DNA from: Candidatus Pacearchaeota archaeon
Lineage (GTDB): Archaea > Nanoarchaeota > Nanoarchaeia > Pacearchaeales > GW2011-AR1
Direction of reading: 5' to 3'
Assembly: GCA_002690445.1 (NCBI GenBank)
Contig: NZER01000008.1
Coordinates: forward strand, 19,490 to 83,489
DNA: 64,000 bases
In this document: piece after piece, positions 54,397 to 61,257 of the stretch
Layout of the letters: each line of letters starts with the position of its first letter
Position numbering within the stretch: position 1 is the first letter of the stretch
Position numbers and translations under genes: made by a program
Notes under the pieces: generated by a model
Told to the model about the DNA's origin: nothing
Database searches by the model: none
The model's input: only the letters and a program-made list of their open reading frames with translations

Positions 54397-55380
54397 ATGG
54401 CTATATTAGACAACTCGGGCGACATCATCTTAGATGCAGTACTCACGGAAGTGGGAAGAAAAAGAATGGCAACGGGCAATTTTAGGATTGTTAAGTTTGC
54501 TCTCGGTGACGATGAGATTAATTACAAGCTTTACGACAAGAATCACGTGTCCGGATCGGCATACTATGATTTAGAAATCTTGCAAACGCCCGTATTTGAG
54601 GCCGCAACACAAGCAGCGAATATTAATTATGGCTTATTGTCCCTTCCAAATCCTCGCTTATTGTATTTGCCGACGATGGTATTGAACACTAAGGTACAAA
54701 ATGCTGCCCGACCCCATGGGGGAATCTTTTACTTAGCAGTGAATGACGGAGGTGTTACCGCAGATGCCCTTATTGCTGCTTTTGGTGGTGCCAACGGTGG
54801 TGGTGATCTAAAAGTCTTGAAAGCGGGACAGACCGCAGGAACAGCTATTATGCTTGAAACAGGGCTAGACACTGCCGAAATCCCAGGCACTGCTGCCAAC
54901 AAAACTAATTACATTCAGTCTCAGGGATTATCTACGTCAGATTTCGCAATATCAGTTGACACCCGTTTTGTTACAAATGTCCTCGGTCCTCGTGCAAACG
55001 ATGAATGGAACAATTCTGGCGGCTCCGGCGAGTCGAAAATTAATATGCAATTGCAAAATAATATCCCGCGCTCACCTGACCCGAGTATTAGAAACCATGC
55101 AGTCGCACGCGTGAGGGCTGTGAACAACAATGTTTTGAAGCGCCAGAATGATAAGAAAGCCGATACTTCCATATCTGCTATCAAGGGACCGCGAGCATCT
55201 GCCACAGCGATTAATTTTGATACTAAGATTTTAGGCGACGAAGACTTTAATAGATATGGGAAAACCGGGCAAACCATCGCCGGCGCAGCAGGCACTTATA
55301 AATATATCGATTCAGTTAGTGCTTGTCGCGGAGGCAACGTCGTCACGCAGATCCCCATAAGAATTATACAAAAAGAATAA
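54397..55380 (+). CDS. virion-type protein, paralogue of the 53226 product
   Basis: 327 aa. The first 45 residues (AVLTEVGRKRMATGNFRIV, KFALGDDEINYKLYD) align with the 53226 protein, which is the strongest within-window similarity among the unknown tail proteins. The centre has a FGGANGGGDLKVLKAG Gly-rich loop; the C terminus (VVTQIPIRIIQ) again parallels the neighbour. ATG 54397 has GAAGAGG about 9 nt upstream, after a 79-nt gap with a possible promoter. Structural by position. Confidence 0.58.
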   Translation: MAILDNSGDIILDAVLTEVGRKRMATGNFRIVKFALGDDEINYKLYDKNHVSGSAYYDLEILQTPVFEAATQAANINYGLLSLPNPRLLYLPTMVLNTKVQNAARPHGGIFYLAVNDGGVTADALIAAFGGANGGGDLKVLKAGQTAGTAIMLETGLDTAEIPGTAANKTNYIQSQGLSTSDFAISVDTRFVTNVLGPRANDEWNNSGGSGESKINMQLQNNIPRSPDPSIRNHAVARVRAVNNNVLKRQNDKKADTSISAIKGPRASATAINFDTKILGDEDFNRYGKTGQTIAGAAGTYKYIDSVSACRGGNVVTQIPIRIIQKE

Positions 55381-55392
55381 CGGAGTATATAA

Positions 55393-56487
55393 ATGCCAGT
55401 TCGAAGCTTTGAACCAATTAACCCAGCCACAGATGTAGCTATCACTAGAACCTTTTTACACGAGGTGCTCCCCCTAACGGGAACTATCGTGAGTGGAACT
55501 TATGGTACGTGGCCCAACGGGAACAACATCAAAAACTACACTCATGGAATGTTTCAGAGTGTATATGATTATCCTTACCTAAGCTCATCGTCAAACCATA
55601 TTTTTGATCTCACAGTGGGTTTCGCCGATAAATCGGTTCTCTCCTCGTCAACAAATACTCAGAATGCCAAAAAGATCAACATGTATACTCAGCATGCACA
55701 GGTACTGCTGGGGTATTCCTCATCCGCCAATCAAGTTAGATTGTTTGAGAATGATCTTAGGCTCGATCAAGTAGGAAAAATGGCGAGTGTGTTTATTGTC
55801 GATTTTTCTCGATTGCTCTGCAAAGATGAAATCAAGAAGAATTCCTTTAGCATGCAAATTGGAACTGGTTCTGTGTGGAAGACCCCCTTTGGAAGTAAGG
55901 TAAAGACTCTTCAAGATTCTCTTGCTCGTGTTAATGGCGCCGGCGTTAATAATGTAGACGGTGGCGATTATGCAGTCCTATATGATAAGGCAAACCCGGG
56001 ACCAAATGAGAAGGGATATGGTGTTGTATTTTATCAAGCCGGCATTGCTGTTATTTCATGCTCTGTCTTCCAGAACGGCTTGAGCGGAGCTAAAGCACCT
56101 ATTGCTAACTTTTATAAGGAAGGTAAGAAAGGCGGCGTATACAAGAACGTTCGTCAAACACTTCAGTCGTCATCTATTTCGGGTGCATGCGATGCCCTCC
56201 GACATAGAATTAAGAACATCTCTTTTAATAACACGACAGAGATTAATTCCACGGTGTATTTCTGCCGTGCACCAGTAAACAAATTTAACTATAGCTCAAA
56301 CCCGACCTACGTTACCGGAAGCAAGATTAGAGTAAAGAACGTCGCTTCTGATAACCCCGTGGCATATGTGACAACGGTCGGGCTCTACAACTCTCAAAAC
56401 GAACTATTGGCAGTTGCTAAGTTGTCTGAACCACTTAAGAAGAGCGTCGACAATGAGTTAACAGTAAGGGTTCGATTGGATTATTAA
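55393..56487 (+). CDS. virion-type protein, paralogue of the 56489 product
   Basis: 364 aa, beta-rich. The C-terminal 90 residues (VNKFNYSSNPTYVTGSKIRV, PVAYVTTVGLYNSQNELLAV, AKLSEPLKKSVDNELTVRV) correspond to the C terminus of the next protein (RGEVNYSNNPTF..., VYISKIAVYDDNKNLIGIA). It also has a GVVFYQAGIAVIS strand matching GVILYNEGFIVLTG there. RBS CGGAG upstream of ATG 55393. Likely a tail or fibre subunit; unnamed family. Confidence 0.55.
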   Translation: MPVRSFEPINPATDVAITRTFLHEVLPLTGTIVSGTYGTWPNGNNIKNYTHGMFQSVYDYPYLSSSSNHIFDLTVGFADKSVLSSSTNTQNAKKINMYTQHAQVLLGYSSSANQVRLFENDLRLDQVGKMASVFIVDFSRLLCKDEIKKNSFSMQIGTGSVWKTPFGSKVKTLQDSLARVNGAGVNNVDGGDYAVLYDKANPGPNEKGYGVVFYQAGIAVISCSVFQNGLSGAKAPIANFYKEGKKGGVYKNVRQTLQSSSISGACDALRHRIKNISFNNTTEINSTVYFCRAPVNKFNYSSNPTYVTGSKIRVKNVASDNPVAYVTTVGLYNSQNELLAVAKLSEPLKKSVDNELTVRVRLDY

Positions 56488-56488
56488 A

Positions 56489-57766
56489 ATGCCTTACCGT
56501 AAGTTTGGCAAAAATGATATCCGAATCAACACACTGAAGGCTCACCCCCGCAGCGAATTCCTCATTTACGACTCTGAGATTTATTACAACAATCAGGGTC
56601 GCCAAGTTGGGCAATTTCAGTCCGCATCAGCATCTCCGGGAAACGTCTATATGACCAAGACGGGGCGCCTCAATTTATATGAGTATAACATTGATCGGCT
56701 TTCAGGTTCCTTTGAGGCTGTCAAGACGCGCAACTACAACACTCCGATATTTCCATATCTTTCTAAGAATAGTGCACGCCTAAGTCTTTTGATCACCGGG
56801 ACGATGCCGGACGAAGTGTATAATAATGAATTTGCCTATGGAAATTTGATTACTGGAAGCTATCCCCAGTACGCGGCAATTAGAAGAGCATATATCGCAA
56901 CGCCGTCTGGGTCGGGAAACCTTACGATTCAGCAAGCCAAGGGAACGTGCCAACACAACATGCAATATTGGTCCATTCGAAACCTTCTAAACCTATACGG
57001 AATCCTTAGCGAACATTATGTAGTCAAATCTCACTACGGAAACAAAGACACACAACCTTTAAATTTGATTCAGATTCCCTCGATTTTTTATGGCTCTAAA
57101 ATAAAACCCGGCACAGTATCTCTTAAATGGTATTATACCGGCTCTCTAGTCGGAGAATTACAGGATCCCAAAGAGAATGGAGAACTGATTCAAACAGGAC
57201 CCCCCGGAAGTGTGGGCTCTGGCTCCGTGGCTGGAGTTATATTATATAACGAAGGATTCATAGTACTCACGGGCTCATGGAAACTGACAACCAGCACGCT
57301 TGGAGTGGGGGAGGACACCGGCACCGCTAAGCGCGCCGAGTGGAAATATTGGGGTGCCGGCTGTCGCGACGGCATAAATACTGCGACTGCTGCACCTGAT
57401 TTCACCCGCGCCTCATTTAAAATGGCACTTGATGGAACTACAGAGACACAAGTAGTTACCATGTATGCACACGCACGACGAGGCGAAGTAAACTATTCTA
57501 ATAATCCAACATTTTTAAAATATAACCAAAAGCAACTGAACTTCACCTCATCGCACGTCTTTGAGGAAAACCCAACCCGACTAATAAAAAACACGGTAAG
57601 CTCAAGCCGCGCTGGTTATGCAGCAAATTTCAAAAGACAGGTATACATTTCCAAGATTGCAGTGTATGATGATAATAAGAATCTTATTGGGATTGCAACC
57701 CTTCCCGCTCCAGTTTTAAAGGAAGAAGATCAAGATGTCTCCTTTAAACTAAAAATAGATATGTAA
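56489..57766 (+). CDS. virion-type protein, paralogue of the 55393 product
   Basis: 425 aa. Shares the C-terminal module described for 55393 (NYSNNPTF, RQVYISKIAVYDDNKNLIG) and a central GVILYNEGFIVLTG strand, with a longer N-terminal part (SKIKPGTVSLKWYYTGSLVG, a beta-sandwich-like stretch). Starts one base after the previous stop (TAAAATG). It is the last gene of the tail block before DNA-metabolism genes. Confidence 0.55.
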   Translation: MPYRKFGKNDIRINTLKAHPRSEFLIYDSEIYYNNQGRQVGQFQSASASPGNVYMTKTGRLNLYEYNIDRLSGSFEAVKTRNYNTPIFPYLSKNSARLSLLITGTMPDEVYNNEFAYGNLITGSYPQYAAIRRAYIATPSGSGNLTIQQAKGTCQHNMQYWSIRNLLNLYGILSEHYVVKSHYGNKDTQPLNLIQIPSIFYGSKIKPGTVSLKWYYTGSLVGELQDPKENGELIQTGPPGSVGSGSVAGVILYNEGFIVLTGSWKLTTSTLGVGEDTGTAKRAEWKYWGAGCRDGINTATAAPDFTRASFKMALDGTTETQVVTMYAHARRGEVNYSNNPTFLKYNQKQLNFTSSHVFEENPTRLIKNTVSSSRAGYAANFKRQVYISKIAVYDDNKNLIGIATLPAPVLKEEDQDVSFKLKIDM

Positions 57767-57783
57767 CACATAATAGGTGCCAT

Positions 57784-58362
57784 GTGGTTTTAGGAATAGA
57801 TGTATCAACGAGTATTATTGGCTTCGCAGTAGTTGGCGATGGTCAACTGTTGCGCTATAGCTCTATTGATTTGCGTAAGCATAAGAATATTTTTAAAAAG
57901 GCTACCGTTTTGAGAGAGTACCTAGAAGATTTATATGAAGCGTACCAGTGTGACAATGATGGAGGGTGGGGAGGATCTAAATATCCTATTGAGCACATTT
58001 ATATTGAACAACCGTTGCACATGTTTATGCGAGGGAAGTCATCTGCAAAGACCCTTTCAACGCTAATGACATTTAACGGCATCGTGTCGTGGATGGTCTA
58101 CGAACTTTTTGACTTAGAACCACAGTATGTTGCTGCCTCCTCTGCACGCAAGCACTGTGGCATCAAAGTAAAGCGCGGCGAGAAAGCAAAAAAGGTAGTT
58201 CTAAAACACCTTTTGGAGAACGAAGCTGCCTTTCATGTAGAATATACAAAACATGGGAACCCCAAACCTGAGTCCTATGATCGCGCCGACGCGATTGTGG
58301 TGGCCAAGGCAGGAGATATAATTGAGCAGAAAAATCTGGAATTGGCTAAAGCACAGACTTAA
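57784..58362 (+). CDS. RuvC-like Holliday junction resolvase
   Basis: 192 aa, RNase H-fold nuclease. Acidic catalytic set in the RuvC order: LGIDVSTSIIGFAVV (D6), HIYIEQP (E75) and SYDRADAIVVAKAG (D166, D169). Start GTG 57784, since the neighbouring ATG at 57782 reads into a stop after three codons. It would cut branched DNA during replication and packaging, a job done in T4 by the unrelated gp49. Ends 40 nt inside the next small gene. Confidence 0.82.
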   Translation: MVLGIDVSTSIIGFAVVGDGQLLRYSSIDLRKHKNIFKKATVLREYLEDLYEAYQCDNDGGWGGSKYPIEHIYIEQPLHMFMRGKSSAKTLSTLMTFNGIVSWMVYELFDLEPQYVAASSARKHCGIKVKRGEKAKKVVLKHLLENEAAFHVEYTKHGNPKPESYDRADAIVVAKAGDIIEQKNLELAKAQT

Positions 58363-58627
58363 ACACAAGATAGAGCATTTTAGGTTATCCACCTTGATGG
58401 ATACTTTAAAAGAGCACGGTGTTGCGCTGGTAACAATAATTGTGGTTTGGGAAATTATAGAAGATATATTGTTTCCGTTGCTTTTTATTTTTTTGGGCAC
58501 TCATGTTCATCCCGCCTTTTTAGCCGGCGCACCAGCAAGCTGGCTGCTGTGCTTACACTGGCTAATGGTGCCATTATTGTGGAGCGCTTGGGTTAAAATT
58601 TCCCAGGAAAAGGTTGACAAAGAATAA
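58322..58627 (+). CDS. small membrane protein (two hydrophobic segments)
   Basis: 101 aa. Basic N terminus, then hydrophobic stretches VALVTIIVVWEIIEDILFPLLFI (read as VALVTIIVVWEI and ILFPLLFIFLG) and SWLLCLHWLMVPLLWSAW, so one or two membrane passes. TTG 58322 is favoured because AGGAG lies 6 nt upstream; ATG 58397 is in frame but would start just before the first helix. It overlaps the resolvase by 41 nt. Function unknown; small phage membrane proteins can be inner-membrane holins or inhibitors, but nothing here proves it. Confidence 0.5.
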   Translation: MSRKIWNWLKHRLKHKIEHFRLSTLMDTLKEHGVALVTIIVVWEIIEDILFPLLFIFLGTHVHPAFLAGAPASWLLCLHWLMVPLLWSAWVKISQEKVDKE

Positions 58628-58646
58628 AAAAGGTTATATTTATAGT

Positions 58647-58668
58647 CCCCGCTCCGGCGGGGCTTTTT
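58647..58668 (+). terminator. Rho-independent terminator
   Basis: A perfect 6-bp GC stem, CCCCGC (58647-58652) and GCGGGG (58657-58662), with a TCCG loop, followed by CTTTTT (58663-58668). This is the clearest terminator in the window, closing the transcript of the tail block and resolvase before the primase promoter. Confidence 0.85.
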
Positions 58669-58670
58669 CC

Positions 58671-58699
58671 TTGACTTTTGCATCCAAGCGTGCTATAGT
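58671..58699 (+). promoter_or_regulatory. sigma70-type promoter for the primase gene
   Basis: TTGACT (58671-58676), exactly 17 nt, then TATAGT (58694-58699), preceded by TG in the extended position (TGCTATAGT). The match to the bacterial housekeeping consensus is 5/6 at -35 and 5/6 at -10. It starts 3 nt after the terminator T-run, so it forms a terminator/promoter boundary. The first base transcribed would be about 58706, giving a nearly leaderless transcript start for GTG 58714. A second TTGACA (58614-58619) lies upstream without a well spaced -10. Confidence 0.75.
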
Positions 58700-58713
58700 A
58701 TTTTTGAGGGATT

Positions 58714-59655
58714 GTGAACAAGAAAGAAGCACTAAAGATACTGTATGAAGTTATTGGGGACCACCGCCAAACCAGCAAAGACGAGCATTATTTCAAATGT
58801 CCGGAATGCAATCACTACAAGCATAAACTCGCTATTAATCTGGATAAAAATGCTTTTCACTGTTGGGTCTGTGATTATCGGGGTCGTAATATTAGGCGTC
58901 TTGTTAGACGTTTTGGTTCGTATCTGCAATTACAAAAATGGGACGGAATATCGGACCGGACAGATATTGAAAGATTTGCTGACCTATTTGTGGAACGACG
59001 CGGTGAGGAAAACAAGACAAAAGTGGAGATCCCAGAGGAATTCGTAAGTCTCACAGCCAACAAGATCCCAGCCACAGGCATCTATGCCCTTCGATATTTA
59101 CAGAAGCGAGGCATAACCAAAGACGATATCCTCAAATGGAAAATGGGATATTGTTTAAGCGGTGAATACCGCAACAGAATTATCATACCCTCATTCGACG
59201 AGGATGGCGATTGTAGCTACTTTATTGCCCGGTCCTATAGTGGAGACTCCTACAAGTATAAAAACCCAAGAGCGTCCAAGGATATAGTGTTTAATGAGCT
59301 ATTTGTGAACTGGAACGAGGATCTGATTCTCACGGAAGGTGTTTTTGATGCGGTGATTGCCGGCAATGCCGTTCCCATCTTGGGATCGACCCTCCGATCA
59401 AACGCAGAATTGATCCGCAAAATTGTGATTAATGATACGCCGGTTTACATGGCACTTGATCCAGATGCGAGAAAGAAAGAGAATAGGATCATCAAGATGT
59501 TGTTGGAATATGATATTGAATTATACAAGATAGATGTGGCTGGATACGAAGATGTTGGCTCGATGCCGAGAGAAGTATTCCAGGATAGAAAGAATAACGC
59601 ATCCTTTATCGATAGAGACAACTATTTATTGTTGAATTTGCTCTCAGCAGTATAG
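58714..59655 (+). CDS. DNA primase, CHC2 zinc finger plus Toprim (T4 gp61/DnaG type)
   Basis: 313 aa. N-terminal zinc finger FKCPECNHYKHKLAIN and AFHCWVCDYRGRN with ligands C29, C32, C50, C53, followed by a catalytic core and a Toprim domain: LTEGVFDAVIAG (E208) and MALDPDARKKENRI (D249, D251). It makes RNA primers for lagging-strand synthesis. Size fits phage primases without a fused helicase, which must lie outside the window. Start GTG 58714, close to the promoter at 58671-58699. Confidence 0.88.
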   Translation: MNKKEALKILYEVIGDHRQTSKDEHYFKCPECNHYKHKLAINLDKNAFHCWVCDYRGRNIRRLVRRFGSYLQLQKWDGISDRTDIERFADLFVERRGEENKTKVEIPEEFVSLTANKIPATGIYALRYLQKRGITKDDILKWKMGYCLSGEYRNRIIIPSFDEDGDCSYFIARSYSGDSYKYKNPRASKDIVFNELFVNWNEDLILTEGVFDAVIAGNAVPILGSTLRSNAELIRKIVINDTPVYMALDPDARKKENRIIKMLLEYDIELYKIDVAGYEDVGSMPREVFQDRKNNASFIDRDNYLLLNLLSAV

Positions 59656-59664
59656 GAGAATATT

Positions 59665-59835
59665 ATGAGATACCGACAAAACAAGAAATTTATCGACCCC
59701 CGATATTTTATGGACGAGAAGACAGACGTTGCCGAGAAGGATCCCAAGAAGGACCCCAAGAAGGTCATAGACCCCAAAGTGAAAGCGCCCGAAGCTGACC
59801 ATAGTGACACCCCCACCAAACAGAGCCATAAATAG
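59665..59835 (+). CDS. 56-aa basic/acidic protein
   Basis: Very short gene: MRYRQNKKFIDPRYFMDEKT then a Lys/Asp/Pro-rich repeat-like tail (KDPKKDPKK). TAGGAGA precedes ATG 59665 by 7 nt, and the stop at 59833-59835 is 4 nt before the next ATG. Coding by spacing and RBS; no function known. The DPRYFM-type start followed by charged repeats is something I recall in marine phages, which I cannot verify here. Confidence 0.6.
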   Translation: MRYRQNKKFIDPRYFMDEKTDVAEKDPKKDPKKVIDPKVKAPEADHSDTPTKQSHK

Positions 59836-59839
59836 TAAG

Positions 59840-60130
59840 ATGAAAGTCACCAGATCTCAACTCCAACAGATCATCAAAGAAGAGCTTGAGGCTGTATTGA
59901 CTGAGAAAGAAGAGGAAGAGAAGCCCTTGGAGGCGCCTCTTGCCGAAGAAGAAATTGAAGAAGACAAAGATTGGATCCAAAAGGCAGTCAATCCAAAACA
60001 CAAAGGCTATTGTACTCCGATGACGAAGAGCACGTGCACACCAAAACGCAAAGCTCTTGCCAAGCGCTTCAAGAAGGCTGGCAAAAAAGAGAAAGAGGAA
60101 GGTGGCACGGGCTGGCAAGGCAAAGTCTAA
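59840..60130 (+). CDS. small protein with N-terminal helix and CTPMTK/CTPKRK motif
   Basis: 96 aa. N-terminal helix KVTRSQLQQIIKEELEAVL, an acidic run, then the block DWIQKAVNPKHKGYCTPMTK and STCTPKRKALAKRFKKAG with two CTP repeats and a basic C terminus ending GGTGWQGKV. ATG 59840 is used, as the longer frame from 59804 overlaps the previous gene completely in another frame. No enzyme motif. The N-terminal helix may be a targeting signal (see findings); the basic CTP region suggests nucleic-acid contact or a DNA-packaged protein. Confidence 0.62.
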   Translation: MKVTRSQLQQIIKEELEAVLTEKEEEEKPLEAPLAEEEIEEDKDWIQKAVNPKHKGYCTPMTKSTCTPKRKALAKRFKKAGKKEKEEGGTGWQGKV

Positions 60131-61089
60131 TGCAAATTGCGGAAGCCAGACTTCGACAGATCGTCTTACAAGAGGTGCATGCGCGCCTCTTGGGGCATTA
60201 TATTGATCAAGAAATTGAGAGATTAATTTCTGAAGACGAAGACTGGAAGGCTGCAAAATGGAAAGCACGCAAAAAGAAAATCCGCGATGCTTCTCTTGGA
60301 GCCCTTGGTTTAGGCACAGTTGCCGGCGCCCTCGGAGGAGAGGTGAGCGACTATGAGGATACTAGAGCCGCTAAGAACGATGCGAGAGTGGCACAAAATA
60401 TAGCCGCCGCAAACACCGATGAAGCCCGGTTAGAAGATTTTGCCACTCAGTTAAATAATAGATATAGATTTCTTTGGGGAAAGGGAGATGATATGGCAGT
60501 ATATTATCCCGGAACAAAGGGGAAAGTAACGGTACTTCCTCCAAGTTATAGCTTGGCTGTGCAAGCTTTTCTGGACAAGAAAGCAAACATAGAACGAATT
60601 GAGCGCGGCGAAGAGCCGATTATGCGTTATGGTAATATCGATCTTGAAAACTTATCCTCGCTCTCGCAGGTCAAATATCAAGGTACCCCGGATGATAATA
60701 TTGACAAAGTCTTTGATGTTTATTCTGGATCAGATATGATAGATGCCATGGCTGTTTTGCGCGCAGTTCCAGAATTGGAGGTAGTTCCCGGATCTGGGAC
60801 TGAGAAAGCGATAGTCATGCTTAAGCCCGGAAACATTGAACCTGGCTACATGCTACCAGAACTAGGAATGACTGCTGAAGATTATTATAAGTCTCAATAT
60901 GGAGAGTTCATGGGGAGTGGAGAAAAAACTGCCCTTGATTTACCTGACGAAGAAATAACAATAACAGTTGGCGACGACGATGAAATAGATCCAGAACTGA
61001 TTCAGAAAACAAAAGACCACGCAGACAGCCTTAGAGAAAGCAAGATCACGTGGAAAAACTATAAAAATCGAAAGAAAAAGCTTGCATAG
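60130..61089 (+). CDS. 319-aa protein with a similar N-terminal helix, possible capsid-packaged protein
   Basis: Starts ATG 60130 (stop of the previous gene shares one base); a longer frame from 59971 exists but overlaps the previous gene out of frame. N terminus IAEARLRQIVLQEVHARLL parallels the helix of the preceding small protein. A basic patch KAAKWKARKKKIRDA, then a Gly/Ala-rich segment LGALGLGTVAGALGGE (about 54-70), and an alpha/beta domain (YRFLWGKGDDMAVYYPGTKG) follow; the C terminus is a charged helix. No family recognised. The Gly/Ala stretch could be a membrane or packing helix. Confidence 0.6.
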   Translation: MQIAEARLRQIVLQEVHARLLGHYIDQEIERLISEDEDWKAAKWKARKKKIRDASLGALGLGTVAGALGGEVSDYEDTRAAKNDARVAQNIAAANTDEARLEDFATQLNNRYRFLWGKGDDMAVYYPGTKGKVTVLPPSYSLAVQAFLDKKANIERIERGEEPIMRYGNIDLENLSSLSQVKYQGTPDDNIDKVFDVYSGSDMIDAMAVLRAVPELEVVPGSGTEKAIVMLKPGNIEPGYMLPELGMTAEDYYKSQYGEFMGSGEKTALDLPDEEITITVGDDDEIDPELIQKTKDHADSLRESKITWKNYKNRKKKLA

Positions 61090-61110
61090 CTAGCCTTGAC
61101 GTGGTATATT
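61082..61110 (+). promoter_or_regulatory. candidate extended -10 promoter before the SbcD-SbcC gene
   Basis: TTGCAT (61082-61087), 17 nt, then TATATT (61105-61110) preceded by TGG (TGGTATATT, extended -10). -10 matches 5/6, -35 only 3/6. It overlaps the end of the 60130 gene by 8 nt. It fits the same TGnTATAnT pattern as two other candidates. Confidence 0.4.
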
Positions 61111-61126
61111 AACATATGAGGGCAAA

Positions 61127-61246
61127 ATGTATTGTATTGTAGACACACTTGTACGAGTGGTGTGTTTTGAGATTGGTGTGTGTTTGGGCACGTTTATCTT
61201 GCCAATCATGCTACATTCATGTTTTGGAGTGCCCTATATTAATTAA
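61127..61246 (+). CDS. possible 39-aa hydrophobic peptide
   Basis: A short open frame in the 168-nt gap before SbcD. ATG 61127, GAGGG 4 nt upstream, TAA at 61244-61246, 39 residues with a hydrophobic core (IGVCLGTFILPIMLH) and four Cys. If translated it would be a small membrane peptide. The spacer to the RBS is short and no homologue is known, so this is a tentative call. It also holds an imperfect inverted repeat (ACACAC at 61143-61148, GTGTGT at 61160-61165). Confidence 0.3.
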   Translation: MYCIVDTLVRVVCFEIGVCLGTFILPIMLHSCFGVPYIN

Positions 61247-61257
61247 CTGGAGGATAT

